From positions 8,512-14,099 of the forward strand of contig PAGD01000034.1 in NCBI GenBank assembly GCA_002704345.1: a stretch of DNA of 5,588 bases, read 5' to 3'. This document shows, piece after piece, positions 1-5,588 of this stretch. Each line of letters begins with the position of its first letter. Position 1 is the stretch's first letter. The notes below the pieces were generated by a model, which worked only from the letters and a program-made list of their open reading frames with translations, was not told the DNA's origin and did not search any database. The DNA comes from Rhodobiaceae bacterium. Its GTDB lineage: Bacteria > Pseudomonadota > Alphaproteobacteria > MED-G09. The position numbers and the translations under genes were made by a program.

Positions 1-89
1 CTTATATAATTGATGATGGAATCACTCTAACTGGGTCACAACCAGTTGATTCAATTGTTAAACTATTACGGCATTTAAATAAAAATTAA
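1..89 (+). CDS. C-terminal end of a probable DsbA-family (FrnE-like) thioredoxin-fold oxidoreductase, 5' truncated
   Basis: Only the last 28 codons are present. Reading from base 3 they run from a tyrosine to a TAA stop at 87-89; bases 1-2 belong to a split codon. The peptide begins YIIDDGITLTGSQPVD and ends in a short basic helix (KLLRHLNKN). A beta hairpin carrying an 'F/Y-x-I/F-D-x-x-x-x-x-S/T-G-S/A-Q-P' signature, followed by a final helix, is what I know from the C-termini of the FrnE / 2-hydroxychromene-2-carboxylate isomerase branch of the DsbA superfamily, where the usual text is close to 'SGAQP'. The active-site CxxC or serine motif lies outside the window, so oxidoreductase and isomerase cannot be told apart. 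The gene runs towards mfd, and the two stop codons overlap in a TTAA. The family call is inference from a short tail. A different thioredoxin-fold protein is possible. Confidence 0.5.
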   Translation, partial: YIIDDGITLTGSQPVDSIVKLLRHLNKN

Positions 90-3000
90 GATTTCATTGA
101 TATAATATCTTTTAAATCTAGTACTGTAGACTTAATATTATCTATTATAGAAGTCTCTTTTTTCTTAAATTTAACGAATATTCTCTCATCTGGGCGAATA
201 CTAAAATTATCTTTATGATAAGTAATATATGAGATTAAATCCTCAGGATTTGAAAATTTATTGTTTCTAAATTTTATTGAGTATCCTTTTTCTCCGCAAT
301 CAATTTTTTCAATATTAACAGTCTTACAAAGAGCTTTTAATTCTATTGTGTCTATTAATGTTTCAACTTCACTAGGTAATTTACCAAATCTATCAATTAA
401 TTCTGCAGCTATTTGATTTGTTTCATTTTCATCAGTAATTAGAGATAGCCGTTTATAAATTTCCATTCGTGAGGTTAAATCAGGGATATAATCATCAGGT
501 ATTAATACAGCCAATGGGAGAGAAATCTTTGGTGACCATTGTTTATCAGAGTTTTGGATACTATTATTTCTTAAATCCTCAATAGTTTCCTCAAGCATAT
601 TCTGATATAGCTCTATTCCAACTTCCTTAATTTGACCTGATTGCTCTTCCCCTAAAAGATTACCTGATCCTCTAATTTCAAGATCATAGCTGGCAAGATT
701 AAAGCCAGCACCTAGAGAATCAAGGGATTGAAGTACCTCTAGTCTTTTTTTAGCTTTTTCACCTAAGATTTTTTTATCTTTATAAGTCAAATAGGCATAA
801 GCCTTAACTTTTGAACGCCCTACTCTTCCACGAATTTGATAAAGTTGAGATAATCCAAAGATATCCGCTCTATGAACAATAAGAGTATTTGCATTAGGAA
901 TATCCAAACCTGACTCAATTATTGTCGTAGATAGAAGAACATCATAATTACCAGAGTAAAAATCATTAATCCTATCTTCAATTTGTTTAGACGGCATTTG
1001 ACCATGAACTGTTATAAAATTAACTTCTGGAATAGTATCTCTTATAAAAGCCTCTATATCATCAATATCAGCAATCCTAGGGACAACATAAAAGGTTTGA
1101 CCACCTCTATGTCTTTCTCGAAGTATAGACTCTCTTATTACTAATGGATCATTAGGAAAAACATATGTTTCAATCGCCCTTCTATCTACAGGAGGTGAAG
1201 CAATGATGGATAAATCTCTAACACCAGTCATTGCTAGCTGAAGTGTTCTAGGAATTGGTGTCGCGGTTAAAGTTAATATATGTATATTACTTTTTAATTT
1301 TTTAATTTTTTCTTTATGCTTAACACCAAAGTGCTGTTCTTCATCAATAATTAGTAAACCAAGATCATTAAATTCTATTTTATCCCCCAATAACGAATGC
1401 GTACCAATAACAATATCTGATGAACCTGAATTAATTTTTTTTATCACGTCATCTTTTTTAGAAGTTAATCGTGATAATTCGCTTATATTAACAGGAAAGC
1501 CTCTAAACCTACTTTTAAAAGTTTCATAATGCTGCCTAGCAAGAAGAGTTGTTGGTGCAAGAATAGCTACTTGCTTTCCAGACATAGCCGTCAAGAAGGA
1601 TGCTCTTAATGCAACCTCTGTTTTTCCAAAGCCAACATCTCCGCATATAAGCCTATCCATTGGTTGGCCTTTTTCTAAGTCATTGATAACTGAATGAATT
1701 GCATTAAATTGATCGTTAGTTTCTTCAAAAGGAAATCTAGAACAAAATTCTTCATAAAAATCTTCAGGTACATTTATAATTTCAGCAGAGGATATCTGAC
1801 GTTTAGCTGCAACAGCCATTAATTCTTCAGCCAAAAATTTAATACGTTTTTTAAGTTTTTCTTTTCTTGATCCCCATGAAATACCGCCAAGTTTATCGAG
1901 TGACTCTTCCGATATATCTGATCCATACCGAGATAGAACATCAATATTTTCTACTGGAAGATATAATTTATCATCATTTGCATATTTTAATAATAGACAT
2001 TCATGTTTTGCATTATTTATATCTAGGGTAACTAAACTTTGAAATTTACCAATACCATGTTCGATATGAACAACAGCATCTCCTGGCATAATACTTGAAA
2101 CTTCTCTCAAGAAATTTTCAGCTTTCCTAATAACTCTTGGCCTATAAAATTTTTCACCAAAAATATCTTGTTCCGAAATAAACGCATATTTTTCTATTAG
2201 AAAGCCTGAGTTTAAATTCAAAATAATCGTATATACTGAAGAATTAAGATTACTTGAATCAAACTCATCTTGTTTAAGTAAAGTAGTATTGATATTATAA
2301 TTACTTAATATTTTTTTTATCCTATCCTCTGAGCCACTACTAGAGCATGCAATAATTATTACTTTATTATCCGAGAGGTAATTCTCTATATCGTTCTTTA
2401 AACTTTGATAGCTATCGGAGTTGAATTTCTTGCTTTCTTTTCCAAAATATTTGTTTGATATTTTTCCATTAAAATTAATTCCAGATGGTTTTTTAAATGG
2501 GCTAATTTCTAAAGTATGATTTTTAGATAAGTTTTCTAAAAAGGTTTCTTTATCTTGATATAATTGATTTGGTTTAAGTGAAAAATACTTATTTTCTGTC
2601 TTTGACAACTTATTATTATCGTATTCATTTCTAGAAACATAATGATCATTAACAGTATCTAAAAAATTTTTTAAAGAGTCTTTGTATGATGAATCCAATA
2701 TAATAATTGGATTTTTTAGATAATCAAAAATAGTATCAGTTTGATTATAAAAAAATGGTATCCAATGCTCCATTCCCGGATAAGTAATTCCCTCTGAAAT
2801 ATTATCATAAAGTTTAACTTTTTCTTTTTGAGCTCCAAAGGTTTGATTGAAGTTTTTTCTAAAATTTTCAATAGTTGAATCGTTTAAGGAGACTTCTGCA
2901 GATGGAAAAATTTTAATATCCTTAATCACACCAACTGATCTTTGAGAGATTAAATCAAAACTCTTTATTGATTCGATTGTACTCCCAAAAAGATCTAGCC

Positions 3001-3553
3001 TAATGGGAAGGTTTAGAGGAGAATAAAAATCAATAATACCTCCTCGTATTGAAAATTCTCCAAACTCTCTAACAGTTCCAACCTTTGAGTAACCATTATT
3101 AATAAAAAATAATAAGAGTTCATCAACATTAATTACCTGTCCAGGTTTTAAATTTATTGATTTATTTTTAATCTCGTCAATAGGTAGAGTTCTCTGACAA
3201 GCAGATTGAATTGTTGATAAAACAATTTTTCTATCTCTCTTATTGTTCGCTAAGGTTGAAAGGGTCTCTAAACGATTTGATGTGATTGTTTTATTTGGTG
3301 AAATTCTATCGTAAGGAACACAGTCCCATTGAGGAAAAAATAAAGTATTACTTTTTAAGAAAAACTCCATAGTGTCTTTGATTTGTTGAAAACGCTTTAA
3401 ATCTCTAGTAATTATAAGAAAGTCTCTATCTAAATTCGAAAATAAATTTTCAAAAATAAGAGATTCAGATCCTTCTGGAATTTCATTTAATTCTTTAACA
3501 TTAATAAAATCATTCAAAGACTCTTTTTGAATTATTTCATTTAGGTAAGTCAA
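86..3553 (-). CDS. mfd: Transcription-repair coupling factor Mfd (TRCF), complete
   Basis: Mfd is a cytoplasmic ATP-driven DNA translocase. It binds stalled RNA polymerase from behind, pushes it forward or dislodges it, and recruits UvrA for nucleotide excision repair. The 1155 residues match the family's usual size (E. coli about 1148). Domains in order: a UvrB-like N-terminal module at about 1-350, including FPQWDCVPYDRISP near 73-86 and GEFSIRGG near 165-172; a poorly conserved linker rich in N, K and S at about 300-460; the RNA-polymerase-interacting domain at about 485-555 (MPGDAVVHIEHGIGKF, then LLLKYANDDKLYLPV); a relay helix at about 559-586; and two RecA-like motor lobes. The motor lobes carry Walker A GDVGFGKT (638-645), DEEQ (737-740), TATPIPRT (763-770) and QIRGRVGR (906-913). 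The TRG translocation motif follows at about 958-983, then the C-terminal UvrA-masking domain at about 1005-1105. The start is TTG (3553-3551): an in-frame TAA sits two codons upstream, the next in-frame ATG is about 60 codons in, and a good Shine-Dalgarno precedes the TTG. No frameshift or lost motif is seen. It lies 11 nt downstream of sdhE. Confidence 0.98.
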   Translation of the reverse strand: MTYLNEIIQKESLNDFINVKELNEIPEGSESLIFENLFSNLDRDFLIITRDLKRFQQIKDTMEFFLKSNTLFFPQWDCVPYDRISPNKTITSNRLETLSTLANNKRDRKIVLSTIQSACQRTLPIDEIKNKSINLKPGQVINVDELLLFFINNGYSKVGTVREFGEFSIRGGIIDFYSPLNLPIRLDLFGSTIESIKSFDLISQRSVGVIKDIKIFPSAEVSLNDSTIENFRKNFNQTFGAQKEKVKLYDNISEGITYPGMEHWIPFFYNQTDTIFDYLKNPIIILDSSYKDSLKNFLDTVNDHYVSRNEYDNNKLSKTENKYFSLKPNQLYQDKETFLENLSKNHTLEISPFKKPSGINFNGKISNKYFGKESKKFNSDSYQSLKNDIENYLSDNKVIIIACSSSGSEDRIKKILSNYNINTTLLKQDEFDSSNLNSSVYTIILNLNSGFLIEKYAFISEQDIFGEKFYRPRVIRKAENFLREVSSIMPGDAVVHIEHGIGKFQSLVTLDINNAKHECLLLKYANDDKLYLPVENIDVLSRYGSDISEESLDKLGGISWGSRKEKLKKRIKFLAEELMAVAAKRQISSAEIINVPEDFYEEFCSRFPFEETNDQFNAIHSVINDLEKGQPMDRLICGDVGFGKTEVALRASFLTAMSGKQVAILAPTTLLARQHYETFKSRFRGFPVNISELSRLTSKKDDVIKKINSGSSDIVIGTHSLLGDKIEFNDLGLLIIDEEQHFGVKHKEKIKKLKSNIHILTLTATPIPRTLQLAMTGVRDLSIIASPPVDRRAIETYVFPNDPLVIRESILRERHRGGQTFYVVPRIADIDDIEAFIRDTIPEVNFITVHGQMPSKQIEDRINDFYSGNYDVLLSTTIIESGLDIPNANTLIVHRADIFGLSQLYQIRGRVGRSKVKAYAYLTYKDKKILGEKAKKRLEVLQSLDSLGAGFNLASYDLEIRGSGNLLGEEQSGQIKEVGIELYQNMLEETIEDLRNNSIQNSDKQWSPKISLPLAVLIPDDYIPDLTSRMEIYKRLSLITDENETNQIAAELIDRFGKLPSEVETLIDTIELKALCKTVNIEKIDCGEKGYSIKFRNNKFSNPEDLISYITYHKDNFSIRPDERIFVKFKKKETSIIDNIKSTVLDLKDIISMKS

Positions 3554-3561
3554 TAATTAAA

Positions 3562-3566
3562 TCCCT
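3562..3566 (-). promoter_or_regulatory. Ribosome binding site of mfd, overlapping the sdhE stop codon
   Basis: On the minus strand AGGGA lies 8 nt before the TTG that starts mfd. This is the best Shine-Dalgarno-like sequence at any gene start in the window, and it decides in favour of the TTG. Its first two bases (AG) are the last two bases of the TAG stop codon of sdhE. A ribosome terminating on sdhE therefore sits on the mfd initiation site, which suggests translational coupling. The coupling is inference. Confidence 0.75.
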
Positions 3567-3825
3567 ATGATATTTTTTGGGATATTATTTTTTTAAAAAG
3601 ACTTTCGAATTCTTTTGGGAACGAATCATCTTCAGTCATAATCCATTTATAAAGGTCTGGGTCAGATAGATTGAGGAACTCTTGGAATTTATTTAGATCT
3701 TCAAGATCCATATCACTAACGTTATTATTAGCAAATTCGCCTAAAATAAGATCCATTTCTTTTGTACCTCTATGCCAAGAACGAAATAAAATTTTTTTTC
3801 TAATATTTTCTATGTCATTTATCAT
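3565..3825 (-). CDS. sdhE: Succinate dehydrogenase assembly factor SdhE (YgfY/Sdh5 family, DUF339)
   Basis: SdhE is a small cytoplasmic protein that helps attach FAD covalently to the flavoprotein subunit of succinate dehydrogenase (SdhA), and in some bacteria of fumarate reductase. The 86 residues match the family length (E. coli 88). The diagnostic RGxxE motif is present as RGTKE (19-23) within RSWHRGTKEMD, and the second conserved block is DPDLYKWIM (55-63), close to the E. coli DPDLFNWLM. The predicted fold is an all-helical bundle with no signal peptide or membrane segment. The ATG start fits the usual alphaproteobacterial N-terminus, which has a few acidic residues and then IRKKILFRSWHRG. 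Only a weak AAAG (3837-3834), 8 nt upstream, could serve as Shine-Dalgarno. Codons 9-11 contain an uninterrupted run of eight A (minus strand, 3799-3792). The gene is first in a two-gene operon with mfd and is divergent from recG with a 21-bp gap. No sdh structural gene is visible nearby. Confidence 0.95.
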   Translation of the reverse strand: MINDIENIRKKILFRSWHRGTKEMDLILGEFANNNVSDMDLEDLNKFQEFLNLSDPDLYKWIMTEDDSFPKEFESLFKKIISQKIS

Positions 3826-3846
3826 AATTTGTACTTTAATAGAGCA
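3826..3846. promoter_or_regulatory. Divergent sdhE-mfd / recG intergenic gap
   Basis: These 21 bp separate the ATG of sdhE (minus strand) from the ATG of recG (plus strand). They are too few to hold two complete sigma70-type promoters, so at least part of each promoter must lie inside the opposite gene. For recG, a possible -10 is CATAAT (3823-3828), but I see no convincing -35 at the right distance. For sdhE I could not find a convincing -35/-10 pair in the first 60 bases of recG. The recG start has only AGAG (3841-3844), 2 nt from the ATG, which is too close for a normal Shine-Dalgarno. That a regulatory region exists here is inferred from the divergent gene layout, not from recognised boxes. 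Confidence 0.5.
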
Positions 3847-3870
3847 ATGAGGCCAAAGATTCTAGAGCAA
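3840..3870 (+). repeat. Short direct repeat TAGAGCAA across the recG start
   Basis: TAGAGCAA occurs at 3840-3847 and again, identical, at 3863-3870, 23 bp apart start to start. The first copy ends on the A of the recG ATG and the second covers codons 6-8. The spacing of about two helical turns and the position in the divergent promoter zone would suit a regulator binding site. However, eight bases of identity is also possible by chance, and no dyad symmetry typical of a known operator was seen. Confidence 0.3.
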
Positions 3871-5588
3871 TTATTTAAACCTATTGAAACAACAAGAGGT
3901 ATTGGCCCTCGTTTAAAAATAAGACTTAAGTATTTAATAGGAGAAAATATAGTAGATCTATTATGGCACCTGCCAAATAACATTATAGATCGAAGCTATA
4001 ATCCAACTATATCTAGGGCAGAAAAAGATAGAATAGTGACTATTAAAGTTACTGTTTTAAAGCACTTTCCTTCTAGAAGAAGAGGATTGCCTTATAGGGT
4101 CACCGTTATAGATGAAACAGGCGAAATAGATCTCGTTTGGTTTAATGGTAGAAAGCAATATCTTGAAGACCTTCTGCCTATAGGCGGAACTCTTATTGTA
4201 AGTGGGAAATTAGAATTTTATAAAAAGAAAAAACAAATTATCCACCCACAACACATTGTTAGTGATGAAAAAAGTCATAATTTACCAAATATTGAAGCAG
4301 TTTATGGTTTAACACAAGGTCTCACAAATAAAGTTATATCAAATCATATAAAGAGAGCTATTGATATAGTTCCTGATTTTCCAGAATGGCAAGATAAAGA
4401 ATTTTTTAAAAAAATGAAATGGCCATCTTTCTTAGAATCAATAAAAAATGCTCATAACCCTAAGCATGAAGATGATTTAGATCATCAAAATATCTCGAAA
4501 CAAAGATTAGCTTATGATGAGTTATTGGCAAATCAACTATCTTTAGGGTTACTTGCAAAAAATTTTGAGGCACCAACAGGTCAAAGTATCAAGAAAAGTA
4601 TAAAACTAATGGATTCATTATATGAAAATATTCCTTTTGAATTAACTAACTCTCAAAAAGTAGCTATTAAAGAAATTTCAGAAGATCTTGAAAAACCAAC
4701 CAGAATGATAAGGCTTTTACAGGGCGATGTTGGTTCAGGAAAGACGATTGTGGCCCTTGCAGCAATATTTCAAGTATCAGGTAACGATAAACAATCGGCA
4801 ATGATGGCTCCTACAGAGTTACTAGCAAGACAACATTATGAAAGTTTAAAAGATTTATGTTTTAAATCTAATATTAATATCGAAATCCTTACAGGGAAAA
4901 CTAAACGCCTTGAAAGAGAAAGGATTTTAGATGATCTTAAAAAGGGAAAAATTAGTATAGTCATAGGTACGCATGCCCTTTTTCAGGAAAAAGTTATTTT
5001 TAATAATTTAGGTTTGGTAATTATTGATGAGCAACATAGATTTGGTGTTCATCAAAGGCTTTCATTAACATCAAAAAATTCTTTAAGCCCTCCAGATATT
5101 GTTATTATGAGTGCTACTCCTATACCAAGAACTCTAGAGCTAACAGCCTATGGATCAATGCAAGTATCTCGGTTACTTGATAAGCCAATGGGGAGAAAAC
5201 CAATTAAAACAATCGCAAAACCATTATCTAAGGTTAATGAGGCAATGCTATCTCTTGAAAGATTAATAAATAAAGGCGAAAAAGCTTATTGGGTATGCCC
5301 ATTAATAGAAGAATCAGAAAAAATTGATCTTGCTGCTGCAGTTGATCGTTATAACTCTCTTAAGATTATATACAAAGATAAAGTTGCGTTGGTTCACGGT
5401 AAAATGTCTGTTGAAGAACGAGAAGAGACAATGAGGGACTTCAAATATGGAAATAAAAGTATTTTAGTTGCAACTACAGTTATTGAGGTTGGAATTGATG
5501 TACCGGATGCTACTTTTATAATAATAGAGCATTCAGAGAGATTTGGCCTATCACAACTTCATCAATTACGCGGAAGAGTTGGCAGAAG
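3847..5588 (+). CDS. recG: ATP-dependent DNA helicase RecG, 3' truncated by the window edge
   Basis: RecG is a cytoplasmic dsDNA translocase that regresses stalled replication forks and processes Holliday junctions, D-loops and R-loops. The first 580 codons are present; the family is usually about 690-700 residues, so roughly 110 are missing. The N-terminus (MRPKILEQLFKPIE, then TRGIGPRLKIRLKYL) matches alphaproteobacterial RecG, which supports this ATG; no in-frame ATG lies just upstream. The wedge/OB-fold DNA-binding domain spans about 60-137 (VTVIDETGEIDLVWFNG, ending in HPQHIV). The Q-like motif is ELTNSQ (265-270), Walker A GDVGSGKT (293-300), motif Ia APTELLARQ (321-329), and the Walker B is DEQH (394-397), the RecG form, followed by RFG. 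Next come SATPIPRT (422-429), ATTVIEVGIDVP (542-553) and motif VI QLRGRVGR (573-580), where the window stops. The C-terminal TRG motif and helical hairpin lie beyond it. No stop or frameshift interrupts the frame. The gene is divergent from sdhE-mfd. Its ribosome binding site is weak, suggesting modest expression. Confidence 0.98.
   Translation, partial: MRPKILEQLFKPIETTRGIGPRLKIRLKYLIGENIVDLLWHLPNNIIDRSYNPTISRAEKDRIVTIKVTVLKHFPSRRRGLPYRVTVIDETGEIDLVWFNGRKQYLEDLLPIGGTLIVSGKLEFYKKKKQIIHPQHIVSDEKSHNLPNIEAVYGLTQGLTNKVISNHIKRAIDIVPDFPEWQDKEFFKKMKWPSFLESIKNAHNPKHEDDLDHQNISKQRLAYDELLANQLSLGLLAKNFEAPTGQSIKKSIKLMDSLYENIPFELTNSQKVAIKEISEDLEKPTRMIRLLQGDVGSGKTIVALAAIFQVSGNDKQSAMMAPTELLARQHYESLKDLCFKSNINIEILTGKTKRLERERILDDLKKGKISIVIGTHALFQEKVIFNNLGLVIIDEQHRFGVHQRLSLTSKNSLSPPDIVIMSATPIPRTLELTAYGSMQVSRLLDKPMGRKPIKTIAKPLSKVNEAMLSLERLINKGEKAYWVCPLIEESEKIDLAAAVDRYNSLKIIYKDKVALVHGKMSVEEREETMRDFKYGNKSILVATTVIEVGIDVPDATFIIIEHSERFGLSQLHQLRGRVGR

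Noticed and set aside
29..47. Inverted repeat AACTGG/CCAGTT as an intrinsic terminator for mfd
   Set aside because: Neither strand has a T run after the stem, so the defining element is missing. It is kept only as a low-interest structural note.
73..117. AT-rich inverted repeats around the mfd end (ATTTAAA/TTTAAAT and AAGAT/ATCTT) as a bidirectional terminator
   Set aside because: The stems are 5-7 bp and nearly pure A/T, the loops are long, the two pairings do not stack into one hairpin, and both lie largely in coding sequence. This is expected by chance at this base composition.
985..1760. Possible unusual duplicated helicase, because Mfd and RecG share the GDVGxGKT, TATPIPRT/SATPIPRT and RGRVGR motifs
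   Set aside because: The two genes are distinct, well-known families. Mfd has DEEQ and an RNA-polymerase-interacting domain; RecG has DEQH and an N-terminal OB wedge. The likeness reflects shared superfamily 2 ancestry, not a recent local duplication.
985..2650. Divergent N/K/S-rich stretch of Mfd (about residues 300-460) as an inserted domain
   Set aside because: This lies in the poorly conserved linker between the UvrB-like module and the RNA-polymerase-interacting domain. Total length is normal for Mfd, so there is no sign of an insertion; the composition follows the AT-rich genome.
1..5588. Mobile element, CRISPR, defence or otherwise novel system
   Set aside because: The whole window is accounted for by conserved housekeeping genes with tiny gaps. 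No integrase, transposase, terminal repeats, spaced repeats, tRNA or unexplained reading frame was seen on either strand.

Overview
The window is a compact, strongly AT-rich piece of bacterial chromosome with essentially no free intergenic space. Codon use leans heavily to AAA, ATT, TTA and GAA. The proteins and their arrangement (an sdhE-mfd pair divergent from recG) point to a low-GC alphaproteobacterium. The style fits streamlined marine or host-associated lineages, such as SAR11-like or AEGEAN-169-like bacteria. The phylum-level guess rests on gene order, on the SdhE sequence and on the N-terminus of RecG. The finer placement is only inference from base composition.

Layout from left to right: (1) 1-89, plus strand, the last 28 codons of a gene that probably encodes a DsbA-family (FrnE-like) thioredoxin-fold protein. 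(2) 86-3553, minus strand, a complete mfd gene (transcription-repair coupling factor, 1155 aa) that starts at TTG and meets gene 1 tail-to-tail across a shared TTAA. (3) 3565-3825, minus strand, sdhE (FAD assembly factor for succinate dehydrogenase, 86 aa), lying 11 nt upstream of mfd and probably co-transcribed and translationally coupled with it. (4) 3826-3846, a 21-bp divergent gap. (5) 3847-5588, plus strand, recG (branch-migrating DNA helicase), intact for 580 codons and cut off by the window edge inside helicase motif VI.

Mfd and RecG are related superfamily 2 double-stranded DNA translocases. Mfd pushes or removes stalled RNA polymerase and recruits UvrA to lesions; RecG remodels stalled replication forks and recombination intermediates. 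Together they form a genome-maintenance pair. SdhE is a respiratory-complex maturation factor with no known mechanistic link to DNA repair, although its place between these two genes is, as I recall, common in alphaproteobacteria.

I found no mobile element, CRISPR array, RNA gene, pseudogene or unknown system. All catalytic motifs that can be seen are intact. The second-look items are about gene packing: overlapping stop codons, a stop codon sharing bases with the next ribosome binding site, and a very short divergent regulatory gap bordered by a short direct repeat.
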